Of a DNA stretch of 64,000 bases, positions 1-11,431 are shown in pieces. The DNA is from Mesostigma viride (lineage: Eukaryota; Streptophyta; Mesostigmatophyceae; Mesostigmatales; Mesostigmataceae): assembly GCA_009746045.1 (NCBI GenBank), contig RPFO01000406.1:1519030-1583029 (forward strand). Direction: 5' to 3'. A program made the translations under genes and the position numbers. The notes beneath the pieces were generated by a model, which had not been told where the DNA came from, did not search any database, and saw nothing but the letters and a program-made list of their open reading frames with translations. The first letter of the stretch is position 1; the number at the start of each line of letters is the position of its first letter.

Positions 1-1862
1 GGGGCCGCCACGCCCCCGTACGAGTGGGCCGGGGACTGGCCATTAGAGCGTGACCAGTGCAGACGGGAGTCCTCGCCAAAAGGGGGCGAGGCAGGGTCTC
101 CCGAGAGTGACGTCTGCCCGGCAACGACCACGGAAGGGAGGGGGGCGAAGGGAGAGTCCCTGGCAGGGTATCCCCCCTGCCCCCCCCGCTGGCTGACAGG
201 AGCAGAGAAGCTCGCGGTGCCGCCGCCCACCACACCTGGGCGGATAATCCCTGGGTTCACCGCCAGGGGCATGGCCAGGTTGTTGCTGCTGTCGAGGACG
301 GAGGGCGCGGCCCCGCTGCTGGCGTTGGGCTGGTGCACGCCGCGGGGCCGGTAGCCGTCCTGAGGCAGCGAGATGGCCCCGTTTGCGACCCCCATGAGGG
401 CCATGCCAGGGGTGGGCAAGGGGCGGGAGGGCATGAGGGGCGCATTGCGTGACGTGGGCAGATCCATTCCCATCGCATCCGGCGGCGTTAAGGAGGACAG
501 GGACGACATGGCGGCCGTCGCATGCTCGATGCCCCCCCCCATGCTCGTGCTGCTGCCGGCACCATTGCTGATGCTGCCACCCGTGGCGCTGTTGTGCACC
601 GGCTTGCGTGGACCGGCTTTCGTGAGGTGGGCGGGCGCGTGGCCCATCATGTTGGGGTTGGGGGCGGGGGCGATCACTTTGGGGGTGAACGGCCTGCCAC
701 CCGCGATATGCAAGGGCCGGTCCTGCGGTTGCTGCTGGATGCCAGCAATAGCGCCACTGCCCCGTACCTGCTGCGACGGGTGCTCATACGAGGACCCCTC
801 GTACCCACCCTGGCCGCCCATGCCAGGGTGGTGCCCGCCCGCCCCGCCACCCATGTATTGCTGCGGGTCGCGGCCGCTGTGGCCCATCAGGGGACCGGCC
901 GCATCCACGTTTCGCGAGATGGCGCTACTGCTGGCCCCCATGCCGTTGCTCATGTGCTGGCCGCCGCCACCGCCGCCCATGTGCTGGCTCTGCACCTCAG
1001 CCCCCGAGCTGTGGTCGCCACCGCCGCTCCCCCAGAGGTCGCTGGTGGGGGACAGCGCACCGTGCTGCAGGAACGCAGGGTGGACTGATCCGGATGTTGT
1101 CGCGGGGTTGGTGCCAGATTGTGGCATGCTGGCGGAGGCCAGCGACCCGATCGCCGCCGCCATCACCTGCTGCCAGACCAGATCTGATGGTTGCGGGGGA
1201 AAGAAACCTGAACCGCTGCTGGCCGCTAGCTCCATGGTGCCACCACGGGTTGCGGAAGAGGGGAGCAGCGTGGGGGGGGAGTTTGCGGGTAGGGGTGGGG
1301 GTGCCACAGGCCCAGGAGGGAGTGCCCCAGGGATCGGCATGTGCATGGGTTGGGGGGCCCATGCGGCGGCCGCGGCTGCGGCAACGGCTGCTGCCGCCGC
1401 AACCGCGGCCGCCGCGGTGATGGTATCCGGGCGCAGCGATGCATTACCCACCACGGCCGAGGCGTCCATGGGGGCCAGGTCCATGCAAGGAGGGGGCGAG
1501 CTGCTGGCATTTGCCACCGGGAGGCCAGCCATCGCCGGTGGGTTCGGATGGCCTGCCAGCATGGGCAGCGCCAGCAAAGCGTCCAGCAGCTGCTGGGTAT
1601 TGCCAGGGAGCGATTTGGGCATGAGCCAGGGGCCAGCGCCCGCCGAGGGGGCCGGCGGCTGCTGCGGCTGCATGGGCATGTGGGGCTGCCAGGAAGTGTC
1701 GATGGCACGGTTGCCAGAACTGGAGAATGTGGATTCGAGGGAGGGCAGCATGGTCCCTGGCACTGTGTCCATGGGCACGACGCGCGACTTTTTGACGGTT
1801 GGGCCGAGGGGCATCGCGGGCCACGTCATGGTTGCGGTGGTTGGAGCGACGCTCAATTCCAT
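1..1862 (-). CDS. Low-complexity Gln/Met/Gly/Ser/Ala-rich protein, partial (runs off left edge)
   Basis: The minus-strand frame is open from position 1 past 1862 with no stop. An ATG at 1862 (MELSVAPTTATM...) is a plausible start, although the frame stays open about 100 bp further upstream. The product is dominated by Gly, Ser, Met, Gln, Pro and Ala, with an alanine block near 1360-1420 and Gly/His/Met-rich patches near 800-1000. That composition is typical of intrinsically disordered transcriptional or RNA-associated regulators. I see no folded domain, and any such domain may lie beyond the left edge. Composition is the only clue to function, so none is assigned. Long frames also exist on the plus strand because GC-rich DNA has few stops. 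I prefer the minus frame because it gives varied, non-basic protein with coherent repeats (GGGGGGQHM, QQPQ) and no stop across 1.8 kb. Confidence 0.55.
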   Translation of the reverse strand, partial: MELSVAPTTATMTWPAMPLGPTVKKSRVVPMDTVPGTMLPSLESTFSSSGNRAIDTSWQPHMPMQPQQPPAPSAGAGPWLMPKSLPGNTQQLLDALLALPMLAGHPNPPAMAGLPVANASSSPPPCMDLAPMDASAVVGNASLRPDTITAAAAVAAAAAVAAAAAAAWAPQPMHMPIPGALPPGPVAPPPLPANSPPTLLPSSATRGGTMELAASSGSGFFPPQPSDLVWQQVMAAAIGSLASASMPQSGTNPATTSGSVHPAFLQHGALSPTSDLWGSGGGDHSSGAEVQSQHMGGGGGGQHMSNGMGASSSAISRNVDAAGPLMGHSGRDPQQYMGGGAGGHHPGMGGQGGYEGSSYEHPSQQVRGSGAIAGIQQQPQDRPLHIAGGRPFTPKVIAPAPNPNMMGHAPAHLTKAGPRKPVHNSATGGSISNGAGSSTSMGGGIEHATAAMSSLSSLTPPDAMGMDLPTSRNAPLMPSRPLPTPGMALMGVANGAISLPQDGYRPRGVHQPNASSGAAPSVLDSSNNLAMPLAVNPGIIRPGVVGGGTASFSAPVSQRGGQGGYPARDSPFAPLPSVVVAGQTSLSGDPASPPFGEDSRLHWSRSNGQSPAHSYGGVAA

Positions 1863-2052
1863 CCAACGCCTGGGGTGGTCGACACCTGTTTCCAGGGTGT
1901 GGGGTGGCGAGAACAATTCCCATGCCGGAAAACAGAGGGCAGGGATGGGGGGGGTTAAAAGGCAGGGGCCGACAGGCTATCGAGAAATGCAAGAAAACAG
2001 CAACGATTGGGAAGCGATCAGGAGCGTGATCGAGACTAAGCCCCCCAAATAG

Positions 2053-3950
2053 TTAAGAATCCCGTGCAATGCATCTCGCACCGGTGAACTGGTGTCTTAA
2101 CCGGGTATTAAGTGGTGCCCTGGTCTTATTTACATCCCCGGCATGGGATAGCCCAAGGTTCTAACCCTTTCTCTCTGCCTCGGTTAACACGACGGATCGG
2201 GCAGCCCACTTCCAAAATCATAATACAAAATTGCAGACAATATACATACACATAACATTCCCAGAAGCCAGTCAAATTTCGAATATTGCTGGCAAGTCTT
2301 CACGCGAATGGCGCCTTTCTGGGGGAAAAAAAATTACGCAGCCCACTAAAGCGCCTACGTGCATAGATAATCTACCAGGCACATATAATGGATATTTCTC
2401 GCCGCTGCTGACATTGCAAGCGCAACCGCCGGATTTCTGTCTCACAAATCGATCAGACGCGTCCTACATTTCTAGTTCCAGCTTCCTCATGCAAACCAAA
2501 TATATTCGCGGTAAACATAGAAGCGTCATCAGAAAACCCCATGATTAGATTCTAGTTTACAGCCCAGGCTGCCATCTCGATGACAAGCTGTGATTTCGCA
2601 GCGACTTCAGCACCAGTTTTCTCACCTTCTCAATCTCTCCCTGGAAAAGGTAAGACCTTTAAATGCTTACGCCGCAAACAAACTCGTCCTTCGGATCCGC
2701 CATCATTCAAGAGTAGTGTGTTCAAGAATTCGGTCGCCAATGTCGAGCGTTCGCACGAGGTGTTCCATATGCACAACGCGCAAAATCTGGTCTGTCATTC
2801 GACCTGTCCCTGTCGATCTTTGCCCGAGGTTGCATTGGTCGAGCGGACCAGGAGACCAATTACATTGCGCAGAGAGATTCACATGCGCTGTACGGGCGTA
2901 GTTTTCGCCACCGTCGCGGCCAATCAAAATTTACAAATTGATTTCTTGCCCGGAGGCGAATCATAAAGCGCTTGACAGTGAGGTAACCACGTTAGCGAAA
3001 GGGCAGGCCGAACGGATATTTTGTCGTCCTTTGGGGTTTTGCGCACAATAAAAACCGCTGTCGGTTGCGAGGATTCGACCGTCCGTACTTAGGCCTGTCG
3101 AAAACGGCTTTTTCGGGAACATCTTATAATATCTGAACATGTTCGTGTGCAGTTGAGGGTGGCTTCTGCGCGGTGAGCCGGTCAGAGATTTTTCTGCATG
3201 GGAAATAGAGATTTTGAGATTTTTTGCAGGCGGCCGCCACCTGAGAAATAACGGGCATTTTCCTTGAAATCTCTCCTGGAGACGGCACGCACGCCCCGAC
3301 TTGCTGACACGCTCCTTGGTCCAGGACAAGAGCTTTTTTGAGCGGAAGCTTTTTCTGATGTGCTGACGAACGTCAAGACACCAAAGGGAAACGGGCTCCG
3401 CGCCGCGCCGGGGACTCAGCCGGTGCCGGGCTTGAAAAGCCGCATTCTGAGCTTTCTGATGGCCTCCCCTTCACGAATTTCAGAGAATCTCGCCTGTGTT
3501 TACGCGCCCGTGTACGGAATAATTGATATCCGCCACTGAAATCTGAACTGATGCAAGCCCAGGGCCGGACAAAACCCGCGAAAGCCCAGCTGGCCGGAGC
3601 TGCTGGAGCTGGCCGAAGGTGAGTCAGAACGCCGATTTTGAATGGGAAACGCTACTTTGGGGTTGCCCGGGAAAAAAGCGGCCACTTTTGGACTTCCTCG
3701 CCGGCAAAAGTGAGGTTCGCGCGAGGGCCCAACCCGCACGCGGCGCAGCAGCAGGGGTGGCCGCTCCGGCCATTCCGTAAAGCAAATTTGAACTTGGCAC
3801 GGTGCGCGCCGGCCAGCATATCAAAAAAGTGCCTCACCGAATCGTGTAAGTGAAACGCAAGAGCTTCGTGCTCTGGCACATTGCCGCGAACGACGCATAC
3901 TCTCGTGCCCATTCTTGAGAATCCCTTTCTCCTCTCTTCTTTTTATTGCT
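2053..3950. other. Intergenic region, no gene seen
   Basis: Base composition drops here and only short, unconvincing frames occur on both strands. It lies between the divergently oriented low-complexity gene and the cyclin gene, so it should hold both promoters. I recognise no RNA gene or transposon end in it. Confidence 0.5.
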
Positions 3951-4000
3951 AAGCGGCGCGACCATTGCGGAAGTAACGGCAAATTTCACGCGACGTCTCA

Positions 4001-5477
4001 ATGGCTACTTGCCGAGCGGCGTGCGATTTTTCCGCCGAGCAGCCGCTTCCTGACTGGATGGAGCAGGGGGTAGACGACACCTTCACTGCGGAATCCTTAC
4101 CAGACGAAATCCTGGACTGCATGCGAGAACGTGAGAATTCTGGCATGTGGAGAATCGAACCAGGCTCAGTGCTCGATGAACACCTCGAGTACCGGAGAGA
4201 TTTGGTCGTTTTTATGATCCATCTCGCGGAAAGGTATCACCTCCAATCATCCACCACCAATCTTGCCGTTATCTACATGGACCGCGTGCTGAGCAATACA
4301 CGTGTGCCCGAGTCTAGCCTACATTTGGTGGCCGGATGCGCCATTTTGATCGCCAGCAAGTTTGAAGAGGAGGAAGTAGCGATCCCGGCGCCTTACCAGT
4401 TACTTGCCAGCATGAAGGATGGGCACACGGTGGACCACATTCGGAGCATGGAGCAGGCTATGCTGATGGAACTGGGTTGGAAGCTGTCGTACGATACTTC
4501 GGCGCATTTCTTGGGGATTTTCATGGCTGAAATGCTGGCCTCCTGCGATCCATCGTAAGTGACGTACGACATTCAACCAGCTTCCTTCTTCAACCAGCTT
4601 CCTTCTTGCGATAATTTTCTCTGGGATTCGCGCATGTGAACCCTTAAAATGTTGCCTACTTCTGACATTGTGGTCCCAGTTGTTTGCTTGTGATATGTTT
4701 CAGGTTGGATGCGATGACGGCCTCCGAAGTTGCTCCTTACGCCGCTTTCTTCCACAGTCTCACCTTGCAAGGTATGTGCATTTTCTTGACGACAGTTAGG
4801 ATTTTATGATCTCGCTTTCCCAGCGACTCTATCAGTGACATTGGAAGTGGTCTTGCCCATCCAACATGCTTTTGCAGCATTTGTTGCACTGTGCCACGTG
4901 ATATTTGCCTCTCCACTCACGCAGACTACAACTTCTTGACGGTCTATCCACCATCCCTGGTGGCATCCGCCATCCTGGCCGCCACGCGACATGAGCTGGA
5001 GATGTGCCCACTGTGGCCATCTTCCCTCGAGGTACGATGGCTAATAGCTAACAGCATCGCCCTGTTTTGCACACCGCATGCACCTGTTTGATATACATGT
5101 GGACCCGATGCCAATTTCCTTTCAATAAACGATCCACACTTGAGATTCACTGTTTTTCTTTTCAATGCATTAGACACCATGCTAGACCACGTTTCTGTAC
5201 CCTTCATCAAACACGCACGCACCGTGCGCCGCCGTTGCCGCCTGCCTCTCTCCCCCTTCCCCCCCTTGTACAACTTGTGCAGACACTCACGGGGTACAGC
5301 CTGCAGACGCTGCTCCCCTGCACGCAGCACGTGCTGGAGCTGTTTGCGGCGACGGAGAGTTTCCGCAAGCACGCAGACATGCGGCAGCTCATGTCACCGC
5401 TGTCCCCGATGGGCGCCAAGCCGTCCCCTGCAGAGATCAGCCCCAAGAGCGCGCTCGACGCGTGGGTGGTCATGTAG
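4001..5477 (+). CDS. Cyclin (cyclin-box protein), four exons
   Basis: Cyclins bind and activate cyclin-dependent kinases. Predicted exons are 4001-4554, 4704-4771, 4925-5031 and 5283-5477, all with GT...AG introns, giving about 307 residues and ending at TAG 5475-5477. The first exon holds the N-terminal cyclin box. It has the helix-1 stretch RRDLVVFMIHLAERYHL, then NLAVIYMDRVLS, then the diagnostic LIASKFEEEE (the conserved K-F-E-E), then MEQAMLMELGWKLS. The later exons give the shorter C-terminal cyclin fold (DYNFLTVYPPSLVASAILAATRHEL, then SLQTLLPC). The N-terminal extension is short and no D-type LxCxE or B-type destruction box is obvious, so the subclass is open. ATG 4001 is the first in-frame start after the AT-rich flank. 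Two TGTAA motifs, the usual chlorophyte polyadenylation signal, lie near 5885 and 6232. Confidence 0.85.
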
Positions 5478-6515
5478 AGGAGCTCCCAACGTCGCTTGCT
5501 ATGTGGCTGGTCCTGTGACTGCAGAAAAACATGTGCGTTGCGCGTTGTGTACCTGCCACCGCTTGAGCACGGCGGATAACGTGGCCGCGCGGGATGCCCA
5601 CGGGTCGCATTGGCCGTGGGGCGCTATGTCAAGGAGACGACATTGTGTGGGCACTTAATACCCAGCTGCCGCGGTTACTGCTGGGACCACGCACTCTGTG
5701 GCCTTCCGCTTGGCGATACCTTGCTCCCGCCTGGTGGGAGCCTCACGTGTGTGAGATGCTTGTGAATACAACCCCCCCCCCCCCCCCCTTTATTTATTCT
5801 TGCCAGCGGGCACTGCCCTGGTTCACGCGCATGACACGATGTCCGTCTCTGTCTGCCGGGCGGGCTCTGCTGTGTGTACGGATGTAAAAACGGAAAATCA
5901 TATGGTTGGGCGTCAAGCGCGGCCGTTGCGCCGCCGCCTCCCTTTACACTGTCTTCATGCGCGGGCCACGACATTAAGTGTGTGAGATTGTTGCACTCGC
6001 CGCGTACTGACTGCGTCAGGGCTGTCTGGAGGTTTTCCTTGGCGATGGCCGATAACGAATGCGCCAAAAAGTCAGGGACTAGGCTTGGCGCTTCTACTTA
6101 TTTATTATTCTTTTGGATTCTTTATCGGGCTAGGCTACGAAGGCAGACGCTCATTGATTGCTGCCCTTCAGTGCCCCATTCTGGCCTGGCCCGGTCCTAA
6201 CGATGGTGGTTTCGCCGCTGCAGCTGACATGATGTAATTTTGTGTAATAAGGCGACTCCGGGCATCAATAGCGTAGGCGGGTAGATCACCCTTTTTTTTT
6301 GGATTTTCCAAACTTGGACAGCACTTTGCTTTTGCTTTGCCTGTGTTCACAGCAGAAAGGCTACCTGGATTGCAAGGCTTATCTATTGAAAAAGCTGGAA
6401 CTGCTAGAAAGGGCCTTTTCTTGCCGTGCAACACGAGATGTATCTTTCCCACAATGAGACGACAATGTCGAGCGTAAATTATGGCATGAGCATAATAAGC
6501 AAACTTTGCTGTTCA
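5478..6515. other. Cyclin 3' flank, no further gene seen
   Basis: Contains the probable 3' UTR with a cytosine homopolymer near 5770-5787 and TGTAA-type polyadenylation candidates. It ends at the TTAA where the nested insertions begin. No coding frame here resembles a protein. Confidence 0.4.
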
Positions 6516-6562
6516 TTAACCCGTGTTTTTTTAATTAGAACGCGATATATCGCGTTGTAAGC
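6516..6562 (+). repeat. Left terminal inverted repeat of the TTAA element, with palindrome
   Basis: TTAACCCGTG, a T-run, then the 18-bp palindrome AACGCGATATATCGCGTT at 6539-6556. The inverse arrangement occurs at 43373-43437. Confidence 0.55.
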
Positions 6563-7214
6563 TTTTTTTAGAACGCGTATAGCACCTAAGGAAAATTTTT
6601 TTTCATGGTCATGTATATACTTTCCTGAAAGCCCATAAATCAAAGGATTTTTTGAGCTACTCAGACCTACAAAATGCTAATTCATTAGAGAGATACACTG
6701 GTTTGAATACAGGGGGGTCTGACCATGACCGCGATTTCTTGACCCTAGGTCACAAGTCATGTGCTTATTCACAAATGGTTCATGAAAAAAATCTGGCTTC
6801 TTGCACGAGCTATGGGCAACATATGCAGGCTCTGTGAAACAAAACTCAGGCCCATTGGGCCACTGGAGCTATTTTTCATTAGCATCACAATTACAACGCA
6901 GTACAACGCAGTGGGAAAAATGAGAGCCCTTCACAACATGACGCAACGACATGAGCCCCATAAACGGGGCCATAGTGAGCTTGGAGGGTCAAAACGTTGA
7001 AAATAGGTGTTGTATAAGTTATACAGCATCAAACATGCATCAAACATCATGACTGGATGACCTAATATGACTGAATCAGGCAGCCATAGCCAAAGCATCA
7101 TCCACTCTCACAACGTGTTGAGCACATGCCTCGTGGGAACGGAGGTGCTGGGTTTTCATTCCATAACGCGTGCAATACTGAAAGAAAGAGGCACGTGTAA
7201 TGCAAGGCTTGGAT

Positions 7215-7402
7215 TAATTAATTAATTAATTAGACTCGTGCTCCCGTTGGGGAGTCACGGAGCATTAACCCCGATGGATGGATGGATGGGTGCACACATT
7301 CCTACCGGTCTAATCTATCTACATTGGCTACATACTACATCTATCTAACAACATTCTAACTACAACATCTATCTAGGCAGCCGCCCGCTGCCCGAGGGGG
7401 AG
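7215..7402 (-). other. LINE 3' UTR and simple-repeat tail
   Basis: After the ORF2 stop there is a short UTR with a hairpin, CTCCCCAACGGGAG on the minus strand, and then repeated ATTA units. The same hairpin-plus-tail recurs at 15922-15970 and 16060-16112, so it is probably the 3' recognition signal for the LINE reverse transcriptase. Confidence 0.65.
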
Positions 7403-8848
7403 CTATCTAGCGTGCCTCCCGCGGGATTGCACACGCGGGCGCTTCCCCACTGGGGGGGGCTCGTTGTCCTCTAGGACCTGGGCCCACTTGGCCTTGTCCA
7501 TCATCTTCTTCCAAATCACGGAGAGGCCTAGTCCCCCCATGTCCTCTACTAGCTGTTCCTTGAAGGTGCGGGCCTTGCGGCGTCTAACATTACTGGGCCC
7601 AGCCCACGTCAGTAGGTGCCGGCCAGGCTGGGCTGGTCGCAGTCCTGCGGGGGGGCCACGTGAGGTGTCTACCTGGTTGGTGCGAGCTAGGTGCCCTACT
7701 AGCTGCAGGCGGCGTTGCTTAATTGTGCTGGTGATATAGGGCATGCCCTGGTACAGGTCCTCATTGCGGACATGAGCAGCATATCCTACTCTGAAAATGG
7801 AACGCAGCATGCTGGTGACCGCGCCGTCCAGCTTGCGGGCCAGGTCGGCGGTGAGGGTCCACGTCTCGGCGCCATACGTGAGAACAGGAAGGACGAGGAC
7901 CTTGAACAGGTCCTGTTTCTCGATCTTGCCCAGGGGCTTGCGCCACAGGGCCCGGTACTGGCGTAAAGCGTGCCAGGCGAGGGAGATGCGGTGGTCCACA
8001 TCAACCTCGCAGCTAGGGAGCAGGCTGCCCAGCAGCTTAACGCGGTCCCGATACAGGACTCGAGAGCCGTCTAGGAGATAGAGGGGCGGCGCTGGGTTGG
8101 TGAGCCCAACCGCCAGGGCCTCTGTCTTCTTGCTGACCTCAAGCCCCACTGCACGGGCCTCGAGAGCCAGGCAGTCAAGCCATGTCTGCACGTGCTCAGT
8201 GCCCTCGAAGAGGGTGGTGTCGTCTGCGTAAATGATGTCTGCTAGCCGAATCTCCGTGTCCGCACCGCCATGCCAGAATTTGTTAGCAACCTGCACTCCT
8301 GGTTCCCTGCCCACGATGCGGGCAAATCGCTTGCGCGCCTGAATCATTACGTATTCGACAACAATAATGAACAGGTAGGGCGACAGCACGCAGCCCTGCC
8401 ACACACCCTTCTGTAAAGGGCATGGGGGCGTGGTCCCGTAAGAAGTGCGCACCGAAGTGGTGGACCCTTCATACAGGTTGCGGATGACAGCAATCAGGGG
8501 GCGGGGGATCCGGAACAACTCGAGGATGTCCCAAAGCGCAGGCCAGAAAACCGAATCGAAGGCTTTGATGAAGTCCACCAGCACAAGGTGCAAAGGGGAC
8601 TCACCAGGCTGAAGGCGTTGCAGTTCCTCCACCAGTCTGCGAGTAGCGAAGAGCGCCTGTACTGTGTTGCGACCTGAACGGAAGCCGTGCTGAGTCTCGC
8701 TGAGGTGACCGTCCAGGGCCGTGCGCAGGCGGTTCAGGATGAGCCGCATAAGAAGCTTGAGGGGGGCACTTTGGATGCACACCCCTCTGTAGTTGCCGGG
8801 GTCGGCAGGCGACCCCTTGTTCTTGTACAGCATCGTGCGAAAACTGTG
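7403..8848 (-). CDS. LINE ORF2, piece 4: reverse transcriptase core and C-terminus
   Basis: Encodes most of the RT: MLYKNKGSPADPGNYRG, then HGFRSGRNTVQA, FVDFIKAFDSVFW-type palm residues (written here as LVDFIKAFDSVFW), QKGVWQGCVLSPYLF, and the catalytic IIYADDTTLF. A thumb/connection region and a basic C-terminus (RRLQLVGHLARTNQVDT) follow. It is interrupted on its N-terminal side by the hAT element at 8857-9536. The GTTGCCAC/GTTGCCAG target duplication there allows the frame to continue into piece 3. Confidence 0.88.
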   Translation of the reverse strand, partial: HSFRTMLYKNKGSPADPGNYRGVCIQSAPLKLLMRLILNRLRTALDGHLSETQHGFRSGRNTVQALFATRRLVEELQRLQPGESPLHLVLVDFIKAFDSVFWPALWDILELFRIPRPLIAVIRNLYEGSTTSVRTSYGTTPPCPLQKGVWQGCVLSPYLFIIVVEYVMIQARKRFARIVGREPGVQVANKFWHGGADTEIRLADIIYADDTTLFEGTEHVQTWLDCLALEARAVGLEVSKKTEALAVGLTNPAPPLYLLDGSRVLYRDRVKLLGSLLPSCEVDVDHRISLAWHALRQYRALWRKPLGKIEKQDLFKVLVLPVLTYGAETWTLTADLARKLDGAVTSMLRSIFRVGYAAHVRNEDLYQGMPYITSTIKQRRLQLVGHLARTNQVDTSRGPPAGLRPAQPGRHLLTWAGPSNVRRRKARTFKEQLVEDMGGLGLSVIWKKMMDKAKWAQVLEDNEPPPVGKRPRVQSRGRHAR

Positions 8849-8856
8849 TTGCCACT

Positions 8857-9536
8857 AGGGTTGTACCGAATAGTGTTCCGAATACCGAATATCCCCCGAA
8901 TACCGAACCGAACACCGAATATGTTCAGTATACGGCGAACGGTCTGTCCGTCTGAACATATTCGGTATCGGTATCGGGAGGCAAGCTCTACTTCCGAATA
9001 TGTTCGGTATCGAAATCGGGACACCCTACTATTCGACGAATATATTCGTAGTTCCGAATATCGAATAGTAGTACCCCTACTAGCGGGCGGCGCAGCCTCC
9101 AGCCTCCACTCACCAGCTGGCGCGGTCATGCCTCCGCCGACTCAGAGTTAGGCCAACGCCCAAAAGCTGAATGTACTTTGCAGGGAAGGCAACTGTGCTC
9201 GTTTAAAGTATTAAACACTAAGTGTATCTCAATATATAATTGATACAAAATAATTAATATAAGTCTTATTAATATAAATGATACAAGTTGTCTCTTTGAT
9301 AAATGATACAAGTTGTCTACCTAATACGTTATAGTAGCTACTGTCGTCATTATTCGATCGGCGTCCGAATAGTTCGGAGAACTATTCGGTGTTCGATTCG
9401 GGAAGGGCCCTTCAGCTCCGAACATATCCGGTATCGGTATCGGGAGGCTCCAAATATATTCGGCATCGGGTTCGGGGCACCCCCCTGGTCCGAGTATCCG
9501 ATTCGGCAAGCCAAAACGCTATTCGGTACAACCCTA
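8857..9536. mobile_element. hAT-type non-autonomous element (short copy, 680 bp)
   Basis: Starts TAGGGTTGTACCGAATAG and ends with its inverse complement. The flanks are GTTGCCAC (8849-8856) and GTTGCCAG (9537-9544), an 8-bp duplication with one mismatch. Inside are many scattered repeats of the CCGAATA/TATTCGG type. YAGGG termini with 8-bp duplications are diagnostic of hAT transposons. No transposase is present. It splits LINE ORF2 inside the RT region. Confidence 0.85.
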
Positions 9537-9544
9537 GTTGCCAG

Positions 9545-10164
9545 GCCGCTGGAGGTGGTTGCGACGACAGCAGAAGGCGGTTGCAGATGTCCCGGAAGAG
9601 CAGCATAACACCTGTGTCCTCGAATTCGGCTGCAAGTTTTACAACTGCGGCCGGAATCTCGTCAGAGCCGGTGGCTGCGTCATAACGCAGGCGCTGGACC
9701 GCCTCCGTGACCTCGCGAGAGGTGAAAGGAGGCATGTCAGACGGGTCGCCAAGTGGGCCGACCAGCGGGGGGACTAGGTAGTCCGCCGCTGACCTAGGCG
9801 GGGCCGGGGGCCCTGCGGGGCCGGCCAGGGCGGCCGGGCGGGCGGCGGCGGCTGGGAGCAGGGGTGGGGGCGGCGCAGCTGTCCCCACGACCTCGGCCGT
9901 GGCCGTGGCCCAGGTACGAAGCCGCTTGGCTGGGGCGCCGGGGACGTCGTGGCGGTGGGGCCGGCCGAGGCCGTCCGGGTGCCCAAGGCGCTTGTACCAG
10001 AACCAGGCCCCCTTGCCGTCGTGCTTCTGCTGGCAGCTGCGCAGGTCCTTGACCATCTGCTGAGCATCTGCCTTCTCAGCCTGCTCGTAGGCGGCCCTCA
10101 GAGCTGCTTGCAGCCCAGGTTTGGCGATCGGATCTCTGATGCGGCGGAGCATCTGCCTGGCGGC
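9545..10164 (-). CDS. LINE ORF2, piece 3: linker and N-terminal RT
   Basis: Reads from QMLRRIRDPIAKPGLQ through a proline/alanine-rich linker to FTSREVTEAVQRLRYDA and ATGSDEIPAAVVKLAAE, the usual N-terminal RT motif of LINEs. It lies between two hAT insertions. The apparent N-terminal extension of this frame toward 10404 is hAT sequence, not LINE. Confidence 0.85.
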
Positions 10165-11423
10165 TAGGGTTGTACCGAATAGCGTTTTGGCTTGCCGAAT
10201 CGGATACTCGGACCAGGGGGGTGCCCCGAACCCGATGCCGAATATATTTATATTTGGAGCCTCCCGATACCGATACCGAATATGTTCGGAGCTGAAGGGC
10301 CCTTCCCGAATCGAACACCGAATAGTTCTCCGAACTATTCGGACGCCGATCGAATAATGACGACAGTAGCTACTATAACGTATTAGGTAGACAACTTGTA
10401 TCATTTATATTAATGAGACTTATATTAATTATTTTGTATCAATTATACATTGAGATACACTTAGTGTTTAATACTTTCGACGAGCACAGTTGCCTTCCCT
10501 GCATAGTGCATTCAGCTTTTCGGCGTTGGCCTAACTCTGAGTCGGCGGAGGCATGACCGCGCCAGCTGGTGAGTGGAGGCTGGAGGCTGCGCCGCCGACT
10601 ACATTTCGCCACCGCGGAAACCCAATTTATGCGAGAATGTGGTTCCGTCAATACGGCGGGGGTTACAAATTCAATTTCGAAGTTCGGCACCGTCGGATAC
10701 CAGTAAAGCAACACTTGTTATCTAGAATCGCGCCATTTGGCATCAATTGGCCAGTTCTGAAAATTCGATGAAATCTCTAGTCCTTGGTCGAATATTTTCC
10801 TCCGATTCCGATGACGAAATTTGAGTACGAATTTCTTAGTACAGTCCACCGATTTGTTCGGTTCAGTATATTCCCACGCCGCTTGCTGACCTGACGGAGG
10901 CCGAATTCGTACTGAACACTAGCGAAAGTGCGCTCGATACTAAAAATTGCTACTTCCGAGATGTCTGACGGAATTCCTGCTAGGTCCATGCTTTGGTACT
11001 GGACGGATGCTGAAATTCACTGTGGCTCTGTCCGAACGAGGAAAATTGTCAGAAATCTACTCTCCGGATACGAACGTAACGAAATTTCCTAGTATCTGAC
11101 GCTCGGAGACCTGCCACCGTTTTCCCCTACTAGACCGAACCACATTCCCCGCTAAAAAAGGTGTCCTAGGCGGCGAAATGTAGTGCGGGCGCCCGCTAGT
11201 AGGGGTACTACTATTCGATATTCGGAACTACGAATATATTCGTCGAATAGTAGGGTGTCCCGATTTCGATACCGAACATATTCGGAAGTAGAGCTTGCCT
11301 CCCGATACCGATACCGAATATGTTCAGACGGACAGACCGTTCGCCGTATACTGAACATATTCGGTGTTCGGTTCGGTATTCGGGGGATATTCGGTATTCG
11401 GAACACTATTCGGTACAACCCTA
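10165..11423. mobile_element. hAT-type non-autonomous element (long copy, 1259 bp), same family
   Basis: Same TAGGGTTGTACCGAATAG ends as the element at 8857-9536, in the opposite orientation. The perfect 8-bp duplication CTGGCGGC lies at 10157-10164 and 11424-11431. The interior includes about 600 bp (10590-11180) missing from the short copy, so the short one looks like an internal-deletion derivative. No transposase frame was recognised. Confidence 0.88.
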
Positions 11424-11431
11424 CTGGCGGC

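Noticed and set aside
373-2052. 559-residue plus-strand frame
   Set aside because: It is the mirror of the minus-strand low-complexity gene; its product is Cys/Trp/Pro-rich and incoherent, typical of a shadow in GC-rich DNA.
9300-10404. Protein starting MIQVVYLIRYSS as LINE N-terminus
   Set aside because: That part is hAT terminal sequence read in frame; the LINE part begins only inside the 8-bp duplication.
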